11,810 nucleotides of DNA from Acidobacteriaceae bacterium (GTDB lineage Bacteria > Acidobacteriota > Terriglobia > Terriglobales > SbA1): the NCBI GenBank assembly GCA_019237515.1, contig JAFAGX010000382.1, positions 1 to 11,810 of the forward strand. The letters are read 5' to 3'. Shown here piece after piece: positions 1-6,339 of this stretch. A program made the translations under genes and the position numbers. Below the pieces are notes generated by a model. The model did not search any database. It saw only the letters and a program-made list of their open reading frames with translations, and was not told the origin of the DNA. Within the stretch, counting starts at the first letter, position 1; every line of letters starts with the position of its first letter.

Positions 1-332
1 CTGCTGTTCTCCGTTTGAATCGCTTGCGCTGCAAGTGCGACTGCCTTCAGCCCCGACCCGCAAACTTTATTGACAGTCATGGCGCCCACTTCGGGCGGCA
101 ATCCGCCGAAGATCGCTGCCTGCCGCGCGGGGTTCTGACCAAGACCAGCTGAAACCACATTGCCCATGATGCACTCGTCGACCTGCTTGGGGTCCAGATT
201 GGCGCGCTTGACAGCTTCCCGCACCACGATTGCGCCCAATTGCGGAGCGCTCAATTCTGAAAGGCTCCCCTGAAATTTTCCGACCGGAGTTCGACATCCG
301 GAAATAATGACCACATCCTCGAAATCAGCCAT
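1..332 (-). CDS. Acetyl-CoA acetyltransferase (thiolase), N-terminal part, cut by window edge
   Basis: Only the first 110 codons lie in the window; the gene runs off the left edge. The translation begins [20 protein letters not shown], the typical N-terminus of the thiolase family (VRTPxGkF). It contains QNPARQAA at residues 66-73 and the active-site motif [10 protein letters not shown] at 88-97, in which Cys91 is the nucleophile that is acylated during catalysis. Family knowledge: these cytoplasmic enzymes condense two acetyl-CoA molecules to acetoacetyl-CoA, or cleave 3-ketoacyl-CoA in fatty-acid breakdown. The N-terminal part alone cannot separate the biosynthetic (PhaA/AtoB) from the degradative (FadA) type. 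The ATG at 332 is supported by an AAAGGAG Shine-Dalgarno site six bases upstream. A TATAAT lies about 35 bp upstream of the start. It is transcribed away from the small plus-strand unit at 571-756. Confidence 0.93.
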   Translation of the reverse strand, partial: MADFEDVVIISGCRTPVGKFQGSLSELSAPQLGAIVVREAVKRANLDPKQVDECIMGNVVSAGLGQNPARQAAIFGGLPPEVGAMTVNKVCGSGLKAVALAAQAIQTENS

Positions 333-365
333 TCCTTGCTCCTTTGCCGCATTTCGCCTGCTCAA

Positions 366-394
366 ATTATAGATGTGCGTCGCTAAAAAAGGTT
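366..394 (-). promoter_or_regulatory. Probable promoter of the thiolase gene
   Basis: Reading the minus strand, there is a perfect -10 box TATAAT at 371-366. The hexamer 17 bp upstream (AACCTT, 394-389) is a poor -35 match. Transcription would begin near 359 and give a leader of roughly 27 bases carrying the AAAGGAG ribosome site. The call rests almost entirely on the -10 box and its position, so an activator-dependent promoter is possible. Confidence 0.4.
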
Positions 395-439
395 GAACGG
401 ACTTGGGCCAGCAATGAACTCTCGCTTATGGCGGGCGAA

Positions 440-453
440 GCCGTGTTCACGGC
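440..453. repeat. 14-bp dyad, possible operator
   Basis: GCCGTG-TT-CACGGC is a perfect 6-bp inverted repeat with a 2-bp centre, sitting about 70-75 bp upstream of the thiolase -10 box and 118 bp upstream of the plus-strand -35 box. Short dyads of this type are often binding sites for dimeric repressors. No particular regulator can be named, and chance occurrence cannot be excluded. Confidence 0.3.
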
Positions 454-570
454 CTGGTGGTCGTGCGACTCCGCCGAATATTTGCAGCGGAAGGAAAAAA
501 TTTCTGCTCCGATATTTTCGCAAGGTGACCTTCGTGCGTTTTCCTGCGCGTGCTCAACTGCATTTTTTCC

Positions 571-599
571 TTGACATCACTTTTTATTAACTCTAGATT
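571..599 (+). promoter_or_regulatory. Sigma70-type promoter of the small lysine-rich unit
   Basis: A perfect -35 box TTGACA (571-576) is followed by exactly 17 bp and then TAGATT (594-599), a 4/6 match to the -10 consensus. The predicted transcription start is near 606. AT-rich sequence surrounds it. The next plus-strand signals are the hairpin-rich leader, a Shine-Dalgarno site at 644-651 and a 13-codon ORF, so promoter, ribosome site, ORF and terminator fall in the correct order within 190 bp. Confidence 0.7.
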
Positions 600-659
600 T
601 CAATCAGTTGCAACAGAGCATCGTTGCTATCCATGAAGAATGGAAAGGGAGAATAGTTA

Positions 660-701
660 ATGGCAACCAAGAAGAAAGCAAAGAAGGCCAAGAAGCACTA
701 A
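660..701 (+). CDS. 13-residue lysine-rich micropeptide (MATKKKAKKAKKH)
   Basis: The ORF is ATG at 660-662, thirteen codons and TAA at 699-701. The product MATKKKAKKAKKH has eight lysines and three alanines, strongly basic and similar in style to the tails of histone H1-like or ribosomal proteins. A good ribosome site, AAAGGGAG (644-651), lies eight bases before the ATG. A near-consensus promoter stands upstream and an intrinsic terminator downstream, and no other gene shares the unit. Function is unknown. A basic peptide of this kind could bind nucleic acid or anionic membranes, but that is inference. It may also be a chance ORF inside a small RNA. Lysine is encoded by both AAG and AAA, so the run is not a simple nucleotide repeat. 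Confidence 0.5.
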   Translation: MATKKKAKKAKKH

Positions 702-716
702 GAGCCTTCAGCAAGG

Positions 717-744
717 AAAAAAGGGGGACGCGAGGAGCGTCCCC
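717..744 (-). terminator. Same hairpin as terminator of the heat-shock/helicase operon (minus strand)
   Basis: Read on the minus strand, the 8-bp GC-rich stem is followed by one C and then six T residues (722-717), a classic intrinsic terminator. It lies about 20 bp beyond the TGA of the UvrD-like helicase gene (766-768) and so ends the minus-strand operon. The hairpin is therefore shared by two convergent transcripts. Confidence 0.8.
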
Positions 745-756
745 TAAAGTTTTTTT
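724..756 (+). terminator. Intrinsic terminator of the small unit (plus strand)
   Basis: A perfect 8-bp stem GGGGACGC (724-731) / GCGTCCCC (737-744) with a GAGGA loop is followed by TAAAG and seven T residues (750-756). The five-base gap before the T-tract makes this direction slightly less ideal than the reverse one. It closes the transcript that begins near 606. Confidence 0.75.
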
Positions 757-765
757 GCGGGGTTT

Positions 766-3717
766 TCAATTCGCTTTTGCGCTCGCAATCGAATACAAGC
801 GTTTCTCTGTTGCCGGACAAAGCGTGTGATAGGCGCACAAACGGCAATGGAATCCTGGTGTCGGCTCAAAATCACCGGCTGCAATCCTGGCCGCAACCTC
901 CTCGACCTTCAGCTTGGCTTCTTGCAGTTGCACATCGTCCCGCCGGGTAACCACGCAATTGTTGTCTTCCAGATTGTGGAATGCGAGCCGACCAATTGCA
1001 TAACCCCACTTGCTGCGCGCGGCTAAAGCGTAGATCGACAGCTGCAGGCTTTCGTCGGCATCTTCCTGCGATTGAGGCTTGCCAGTCTTGTAGTCTGTGA
1101 TCGCGATCTTCCCGTCGACGGTCTTGTCCATCCGGTCGATTCGGCCAACGATCGTTGTCTCGCCAACTTTGATCTCGAAGAACTCCTCGGTGTGAACAAC
1201 ATCTGCTGCCGCGCTCGTGCGACGACTCGCCAGGAACTCTCGCAACTGAGCGATGCCCTGGGTCTCATAGAGCTCGTGCTGATAGGAATCCGTAACGTGG
1301 GCGTCGCGAAGATCGCTGCGGAAATAATCGAGCAAGGCATCATCGCTCATGGTTCGCCCGAAACGTACCGAGTCATAGTAGGTCCGCAGAACGCGGTGCA
1401 TTGATGCGCCGTATTGCATAGCGGCCGGCACTTCCCCTGGAATCTTCCATTCCCGCTCGAGTTTGAACTGCAGGGGACACGTCTCGTAGCTTTGCACCGC
1501 ACTTGCGCTCAGTCTAATGCTTAAATCAGACGCTGGCGGCAGTTCCACCCATTGGCTCAGGGTCGTCGAACCGGCAGTGGCCTGCGCGAAAAGGTCAGTC
1601 TGAAATCCGCGCGCCGGGCGCTCACACAAGACTGGTTTGAGGGTGGAATCTTTTAGCAGGTCCCGCAGATACCCTGCCGGAGTGGGATCTTTTTTCCCGG
1701 TGCCACGCTTGGCATAGATCGCCAATGTGTCGCGGGCGCGCGTCATAGCTACGTAAAACAACCGGCGCTCCTCCTGATCATTCAGCGAACGGTCATCTTC
1801 CGGACGCAGGGAATCGGGATCGCGCAATTCGCGGGGGAATTCAACCAGCGACTCTCTATAAGAGGCGGGAAACGAACCAGAATTCGCCCGCAGCAAAAAT
1901 ACATGTTTGAATTCCAAGCCCTTGGCGGCATGCGCTGTCATGAATCGCACGGCATCCTGGTCGGGGGTGTCTAAGGGAATTGCGCCTCGCGCTTCCCGGA
2001 AATAGTCCAGGTACTCCAGCAGTTCGGCAAGCTCTTTCGTTTTGACAACGGGCTTTTCTTCCCACCTGCGGACGAATTCCAGAATTGCGGCTACCGCCGG
2101 TGAGGCGCGATTCAGGCGGAAGGTGCGAACGATGATTTCGAGAGCAGTACGACTTTTGCACGCAGTTCGCGCGATTTCATCTCGAACTTCCTGCAATGTC
2201 TTCAATACTGCAGGCCCGCCCTCGATATCAGCTAAGACCGAAGCCACGCCTCCATGTTGCGTTTCGCGGGGAAGAGAGCGGATTGCACCGCGCAGCTTTT
2301 CACCATCGATGCAAAATTGCGGCAAGGCGGCGACTCGCAATAGACTCGCGTCATCGCTGCCAGAAACCACCGCGCCGATGCAGGCAAACAGGTCGCGAGC
2401 ATCGGCCGTTTCCGTCACATCCATGCTTTCAATCGTGTATGGAATTCCGTTCTCCGCCAATTGCTCGACCAATTCGTCGCGATGAAGATGCTGCCGATAG
2501 AGCACCGCAAAGTCGCTCCACTTACAGCGTAGCTGCCGCTGGCGCTGCCGCAGAACAGAAACTATGTCGCTCGACTCCTGGTCTTTGCCCGAACCAGCAA
2601 ACAACACGACTTCCACCGGCACGGTTTCGAGCTTTCGTCCGTGTTTTTTAGCTTCTTCTTCCCGTGCAGAAATCAGCGGCGAACGCCTATATGTGAGATC
2701 TGCAGATTTGCCACTAAAAGCTTCAGGGTTTCTTGAGATCAGAGCGAATGCGCATTTGAGAATCGGGGAGGTCGATCGCCGGTTCTTCTCCAGAACCACA
2801 GGACGTGCAGCAGGAAACATATGCCCAAAAAGGGCAAATGCCGCGCTGGATGCCCCGCGAAAACGGTAGATGGCCTGGTCGGGATCTCCCACAGCGAAAA
2901 TATTTCGCTCTTCACCAGCCAGCAGTTGAAGGACTTTGATTTGGGCAAAATTCGCGTCCTGAAACTCGTCCACCAGAATGAAACGCGCATGCTCGCGTTC
3001 TCGCGCCAAGAGGTCAGAGTCATTTCTCAAAAGATCGTAAGCGCGAGTGATCATGTGGCCGAAGGTGCCGAGATTGTCTGCCGCCAGCATTTCTTCGACC
3101 TTTGCAAACACGCTTGCGATTTCGCGACAACGGCCAAGCACCTCTTCGTCGCTCAAGGTTTCAGTATCTTTGGATTTGCATACCCGCGGAATCGGCAATT
3201 CCCCCCGCTCAAGACGGCGAACGTAGCCGGCATACCTTTCTGGCCCGACTAGTTCGTCATAGCAACGGCGAATAAAATCAAGCAGGTCATCCAGGAATTT
3301 GCTCACGTTAGCCGCGCGGGTGAAATAGTTCAGGCGCAATTCACGGATGCGCTTGCGCAAGAAAATCCAGAGGTCCTTGTCATCGAGCACACCGAACTGC
3401 TTGCCGCTTCGGATGAGAAGATTGTTGCAATAGGCGTGAAAAGTGCAGAACTGCAGGCGTGAACTGGTTCCACGCAGTTCGGCCTGGATCCGTTGGCGCA
3501 TTTCGGCCGCGGCATTGTCCGTATAGGTGAGCGCCAGGATTTCGTCGGAACGGGCATATCCGTCGCTAATCAGTCTGACGATCCGCTGAATGAGAACCGT
3601 TGTTTTACCGGTGCCGGCGCCAGCCACTACCAGCATCGGCCCATGAACATGCTCGATGGCCTGCTGCTGGCGTTCGTCAGGCTCGAAGGTATGGGCAGGA
3701 GACGGCTTTGTGGCCAT
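766..3717 (-). CDS. UvrD/Rep-type (SF1A) DNA helicase fused to a RecB/AddB-like PD-(D/E)XK nuclease
   Basis: A 983-residue protein. The helicase motifs are in order: Walker A GAGTGKTT (33-40), DEFQD (250-254), GDPDQAIYRFR (277-287), the arginine motif NRRS (312-315), TAHAAKGLEF (594-603) and YVAMTRARD (655-663). The C-terminal part is a RecB-family nuclease: His774, GRID (858-861), DYK (875-877) and QLSIY (892-896). Cys747 together with Cys958, Cys961 and Cys967 matches the four-cysteine iron-sulfur staple known from AddB and Cas4-like nucleases. The expected role is ATP-driven unwinding and resection of DNA ends, in the manner of AddAB or AdnAB. No AddA/AddB or AdnA partner lies in the window. 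It is the last gene of the hrcA cluster, 71 bp after rsmE. The ATG at 3717 has no Shine-Dalgarno site (a CTCCTCCTC tract precedes it), but no later start would keep the Walker region. The exact subfamily is uncertain. Confidence 0.92.
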   Translation of the reverse strand: MATKPSPAHTFEPDERQQQAIEHVHGPMLVVAGAGTGKTTVLIQRIVRLISDGYARSDEILALTYTDNAAAEMRQRIQAELRGTSSRLQFCTFHAYCNNLLIRSGKQFGVLDDKDLWIFLRKRIRELRLNYFTRAANVSKFLDDLLDFIRRCYDELVGPERYAGYVRRLERGELPIPRVCKSKDTETLSDEEVLGRCREIASVFAKVEEMLAADNLGTFGHMITRAYDLLRNDSDLLAREREHARFILVDEFQDANFAQIKVLQLLAGEERNIFAVGDPDQAIYRFRGASSAAFALFGHMFPAARPVVLEKNRRSTSPILKCAFALISRNPEAFSGKSADLTYRRSPLISAREEEAKKHGRKLETVPVEVVLFAGSGKDQESSDIVSVLRQRQRQLRCKWSDFAVLYRQHLHRDELVEQLAENGIPYTIESMDVTETADARDLFACIGAVVSGSDDASLLRVAALPQFCIDGEKLRGAIRSLPRETQHGGVASVLADIEGGPAVLKTLQEVRDEIARTACKSRTALEIIVRTFRLNRASPAVAAILEFVRRWEEKPVVKTKELAELLEYLDYFREARGAIPLDTPDQDAVRFMTAHAAKGLEFKHVFLLRANSGSFPASYRESLVEFPRELRDPDSLRPEDDRSLNDQEERRLFYVAMTRARDTLAIYAKRGTGKKDPTPAGYLRDLLKDSTLKPVLCERPARGFQTDLFAQATAGSTTLSQWVELPPASDLSIRLSASAVQSYETCPLQFKLEREWKIPGEVPAAMQYGASMHRVLRTYYDSVRFGRTMSDDALLDYFRSDLRDAHVTDSYQHELYETQGIAQLREFLASRRTSAAADVVHTEEFFEIKVGETTIVGRIDRMDKTVDGKIAITDYKTGKPQSQEDADESLQLSIYALAARSKWGYAIGRLAFHNLEDNNCVVTRRDDVQLQEAKLKVEEVAARIAAGDFEPTPGFHCRLCAYHTLCPATEKRLYSIASAKAN

Positions 3718-3788
3718 TGAGGAGGAGCATAGCAGAGAGCGCTGAGGATATGATCAGAATGTACCGCCGGAAAAGGTGCAGTTGCGAT

Positions 3789-4499
3789 TTACGCGAATTC
3801 CGCGGCCACAATTGCCATGGCGGCAATCGCTGCGGTTTCGGCCCGAAGAATCGTGTGGCCGAGAGATGCTGAAATCCACCCCGCCTCCTGAAAGGTTTGA
3901 AGTTCTTCCTGCGTCCAGCCGCCTTCTGGTCCAAACGCAAGCACAAGATCATCCTTGCTTGAGGCCTGCAACGCGTTCTTCAAACTCCGTTGCCTTTCTA
4001 CTTCAGAAAGAACAATTCGTGTGCTTCCGGACAGCGCAGAGACATCTTTGAATCTCATGGGATCCGATATCTCTGGCACCGACACGCGTCGGCACTGTTG
4101 AGCTGCTTCGCGCCCGATTCGCCGCCAGCGCTCCACACGCTTACTGGCGGCCGCCGCCAAGTGCGATTCCGTCCGGCGCGCGATTACCGGAACAATTCGC
4201 GCGGCGCCCAACTCCGTGCATTTTTCGATCGCCCACTCCATGCGATCGAATTTAAAGATAGAAAGCGCAAGCGTCACTGGAAGTGCATCGCTTGCGGATA
4301 CTCCCTCGCCTAATTCAAATTCAACCCGCTCGGGCGATACGCTGACAATGCGCCCGCGACGAACTTGATTACCTGTGGAGATGTCAAATTCCTGCCCGAT
4401 GCACGCGCGAAGCACACGAGCCAGGTGTTCGGCATGTGAGCCTAGCAGAACCGCGCGATTTCCCGAGACTTCATCGGCGATCCAACGGCGGCGCGTCAT
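3789..4499 (-). CDS. rsmE: 16S rRNA (uracil-1498-N3)-methyltransferase
   Basis: A 236-residue protein, the normal length for RsmE. The N-terminal part is the PUA-like RNA-binding domain (RRRWIADE at the start, HLARVLR at 25-31). The C-terminal SPOUT domain shows KCTELGA (93-99), EAAQQCRR (131-138), FGPEGGW (189-195) and the knot motif LGHTILRAETA (213-223) that binds S-adenosylmethionine. The family methylates U1498 of 16S rRNA in the assembled 30S subunit. It follows dnaJ by 51 bp, a linkage known from other phyla (in Bacillus the order is dnaJ-prmA-rsmE); prmA is missing here. The ATG at 4499 has no clear Shine-Dalgarno site. The gap to dnaJ holds a 9-bp degenerate tandem repeat. Confidence 0.93.
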   Translation of the reverse strand: MTRRRWIADEVSGNRAVLLGSHAEHLARVLRACIGQEFDISTGNQVRRGRIVSVSPERVEFELGEGVSASDALPVTLALSIFKFDRMEWAIEKCTELGAARIVPVIARRTESHLAAAASKRVERWRRIGREAAQQCRRVSVPEISDPMRFKDVSALSGSTRIVLSEVERQRSLKNALQASSKDDLVLAFGPEGGWTQEELQTFQEAGWISASLGHTILRAETAAIAAMAIVAAEFA

Positions 4500-4506
4500 G
4501 AAAGAA

Positions 4507-4540
4507 TTTAACCACAGAGGACTCAGAGCACCCAGAAAAG
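4507..4540. repeat. Degenerate 9-bp tandem repeat, dispersed 'CCACAGAGGA' type
   Basis: Three imperfect 9-mers stand in a row: CACAGAGGA (4513-4521), CTCAGAGCA (4522-4530) and CCCAGAAAA (4531-4539), preceded by TTTAAC. From memory this resembles the 'TTAACCACAGAGGACACAGAGG' sequence scattered in intergenic regions of many environmental bacteria, including acidobacteria. It fills most of the 51-bp gap between dnaJ and rsmE and ends about eight bases before the rsmE start codon. Its role is unknown. Confidence 0.55.
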
Positions 4541-4550
4541 GTTGGAAGGA

Positions 4551-5732
4551 TCAACTGAAGATGTCTTTGACTTTTCCGATTAATGTTCGGCGTTGCGGTT
4601 TGTTCTCGACCTTTACGCTGGCTTCCAGCTCTTGCAGCACTTCGCGCTGACGCTTGTTGAGTTTGGTAGGGGTTTGGACTCGAAGCTCCACGAACAGATC
4701 ACCCTTTCCGTGACCATTCAAAACCGGCACTCCCTTGCCACGCACCCGCATGGTAGTACCGGATTGCACGCCTTCCGGAACTTTGAGGTTGTACTCGCCG
4801 TCCAGGGTAGGAACCTCAATCTCTGTCCCTAATGCCGCTTGCGTGAATGAAATCGGAATCACGCAATGCAGATCAGTGCCTTCGCGCTCAAAAAACGGGT
4901 GCTCCTTGACGTGAAGCACCAGATAAAGATCACCTGCGGGCCCTCCAAACGGTCCAGCTTCTCCTAAGCCAGTGAAGCGAATCCGCGTGCCATCTTCCAC
5001 GCCTGCGGGAATTTTCGCATCCACCACGCGTTGCCGCAGGACCCGGCCTTCGCCCTTGCACTTTGCACACGGATCGGTAATGACGCTCCCGGCCCCCTGA
5101 CACGTTGGGCATGTGCGCGCCATAGTAAAAAAACCCTGTTGGTAGCGCACCTGCCCCCGCCCGCCGCATGAACGGCAACTAACTGGGCTCTTGCCCGCTG
5201 CGGCACCTGAACCTCGGCACTCCTCGCAGGTTTCATGACGGCGAACATTGACTTGCGTCTCTTTTCCGAACACCGCCTCCTCGAATGCAAGGCTGATGTC
5301 TTCGCGGAGGTCGGCGCCACGCTGAGCGCGGCTACGGCGACGTCCACCGCCTCCGAACAGGTCTCCAAAGCCGAAGAAATCTCCGAAGATCTCGCTGAAA
5401 TCCTGGAAAACAGTCGGATCGTATCCTGCCGCCCCGGCGCCACTCACCGCGGCGTGGCCATAACGGTCGTAGGCAGCGCGCTTGTCAGCATCCGCCAAAA
5501 TGGCGTATGCCTCGCTGCATTCCTTGAATTTCTCTTCCGCGTCGGGATTGTTTGGATTGCGGTCCGGATGGTACTGCAGCGCCAATTTGCGGTATGCGCT
5601 CTTGATCTCCTGCTCGGAAGCCTCGCGAGCCACTCCGAGCACTTCGTAATAATCGCGTTTTACGTTGCTGGCCGGAATTGTTTTGAGCCCTTCAGAATAG
5701 TAATTTACTTCGTGGTCCTGCGCACTGCTCAA
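4551..5732 (-). CDS. dnaJ: Chaperone protein DnaJ (type I Hsp40)
   Basis: A 393-residue protein with all type I DnaJ parts: J domain (about 26-92) with HPD at 55-57, Gly/Phe-rich linker (about 97-130), four zinc motifs CEECRGSG (169-176), CRSCGGRG (186-193), CPTCQGAG (208-215) and CAKCKGEG (222-229), then the substrate-binding C-terminal domains. It delivers unfolded substrates to DnaK and stimulates its ATPase. The start is odd. The usual N-terminus would be at [10 protein letters not shown] (25-34), but no ATG, GTG or TTG lies in frame there. The only in-frame candidate before the upstream stop is TTG at 5732, which adds 24 residues and has no Shine-Dalgarno site. It lies 15 bp after grpE, so translational coupling is possible. 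dnaK is not between them. Confidence 0.95.
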   Translation of the reverse strand: MSSAQDHEVNYYSEGLKTIPASNVKRDYYEVLGVAREASEQEIKSAYRKLALQYHPDRNPNNPDAEEKFKECSEAYAILADADKRAAYDRYGHAAVSGAGAAGYDPTVFQDFSEIFGDFFGFGDLFGGGGRRRSRAQRGADLREDISLAFEEAVFGKETQVNVRRHETCEECRGSGAAAGKSPVSCRSCGGRGQVRYQQGFFTMARTCPTCQGAGSVITDPCAKCKGEGRVLRQRVVDAKIPAGVEDGTRIRFTGLGEAGPFGGPAGDLYLVLHVKEHPFFEREGTDLHCVIPISFTQAALGTEIEVPTLDGEYNLKVPEGVQSGTTMRVRGKGVPVLNGHGKGDLFVELRVQTPTKLNKRQREVLQELEASVKVENKPQRRTLIGKVKDIFS

Positions 5733-5747
5733 GAGAACTGATCATGA

Positions 5748-6335
5748 TCAACGCTTTGAGTTGCTCGCCACCTTGACCATCGCAGGGCGCAGTAGGCGAT
5801 CTTTCAGCTTATAACCACGCTGCAACTCTTCCACTATTTGATGATCTGGCGCTTGCGTGGTTTCGACCATCTCGATCGCTTCGTGGAGATGCGGATCGAA
5901 TCGCTCCCCTTTTGCGGGGATCGCGCGAAGGCCCAATTTAGCTAACGCATCCTGCAATTGTTTGTAGATCAGTTCAACGCCGCTGCGAAGATCTGATTGT
6001 TCGCGGCTCGACTGCAATGCGCGTTCAAAACTGTCCAATGTCGGCAGCAGAGTCTTAATCGCGTCAGCTAACGCATAATCACGAAACTCTTGCTGCTCAC
6101 GGTTGGCCCGCTTACGGGCGTTCTCGAAATCCGCCTGCAAGCGGGCCAGGCGGTCCAGCAAAGTGTCACGTTCTGCCTTGACCCTTTGTAGTTCTACATT
6201 TTCGGTACCCGCACGAGCCTGGCCAGCCTCTACCAGGGATGGCTCATCGTCCGCGCGATCTTCTGAAGGTGGTAGTTCGTGTTCCGTGTCCAATTCCTGT
6301 GGTTCTACTTCCGATTTCCCATTCGTTCTTGGCAT
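5748..6335 (-). CDS. grpE: Nucleotide exchange factor GrpE
   Basis: A 195-residue protein of normal length. It has an acidic, probably disordered N-terminus (about 1-45), a long charged helix expected to form the dimeric coiled coil (about 46-90), the family motif FDPHLHEAI at 146-154, and the beta domain GYKLKDRLLRPAMVKVA at 174-190. GrpE releases ADP from DnaK and may act as a thermosensor through its helices. The ATG at 6335 lies only four bases after the hrcA stop, so the two are almost certainly co-transcribed and probably translationally coupled. The stop codon lies inside a perfect 12-bp palindrome TGATCATGATCA (5739-5750). Confidence 0.95.
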   Translation of the reverse strand: MPRTNGKSEVEPQELDTEHELPPSEDRADDEPSLVEAGQARAGTENVELQRVKAERDTLLDRLARLQADFENARKRANREQQEFRDYALADAIKTLLPTLDSFERALQSSREQSDLRSGVELIYKQLQDALAKLGLRAIPAKGERFDPHLHEAIEMVETTQAPDHQIVEELQRGYKLKDRLLRPAMVKVASNSKR

Positions 6336-6339
6336 AACG

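Larger units (their letters stand above)
333..605. other. Divergent intergenic region between thiolase and the small plus-strand unit
   Basis: This stretch holds no convincing protein gene. The open frames in it have no recognisable content. What can be seen is a minus-strand TATAAT at 366-371 near the thiolase start, a near-perfect dyad GCCGTG-TT-CACGGC at 440-453, a 10-bp inverted pair AAGGAAAAAA (491-500) / TTTTTTCCTT (563-572), and the plus-strand promoter at 571-599. Both flanking units are transcribed outward, so control sites for both probably lie here. The dyad could be an operator, but no regulator gene is nearby to pair with it. Confidence 0.6.
606..756 (+). ncRNA. Predicted ~150-nt transcript (small mRNA or sRNA)
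   Basis: The span runs from the predicted start of the 571-599 promoter to the end of the T-tract of the 724-744 hairpin. The leader can form GCAAC/GTTGC (610-614 with 623-627, 8-nt loop) and TCCAT/ATGGA (630-634 with 640-644, GAAGA loop), the second directly touching the Shine-Dalgarno site. The RNA could be a regulatory small RNA, the mRNA of the 13-residue peptide at 660-701, or a dual-function RNA. I recognise no Rfam family in it. Size and ends are inferred from sequence signals only. Confidence 0.5.

Noticed and set aside
496..511. A 16-base exact repeat (AAAAATTTCTGCTCCG) with 9595-9610
   Set aside because: One copy is intergenic and the other lies inside the PLP-enzyme coding sequence. 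There is no similarity beyond the 16 bases and no target-site or mobile-element context, so chance is the best explanation.
633..660. Two tiny upstream frames (ATG at 633 and at 640) in the small-unit leader, one ending in TAATG overlap with the micropeptide start
   Set aside because: They are seven and six codons long and have no ribosome site of their own. The TAATG overlap is suggestive of coupling, but there is too little to call a gene.
608..829. A 73-codon plus-strand frame running through the terminator and into the helicase gene
   Set aside because: It crosses a perfect intrinsic terminator and overlaps the 3' end of a well-supported gene antisense. Its composition has no recognisable protein content. 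The 13-codon frame at 660-701 has much better start signals.
2042..2651. Long open frames antisense to the helicase gene
   Set aside because: They are shadows of the GC-biased codon pattern of the helicase. The helicase frame has all SF1 motifs in order, and the antisense products show no family features.
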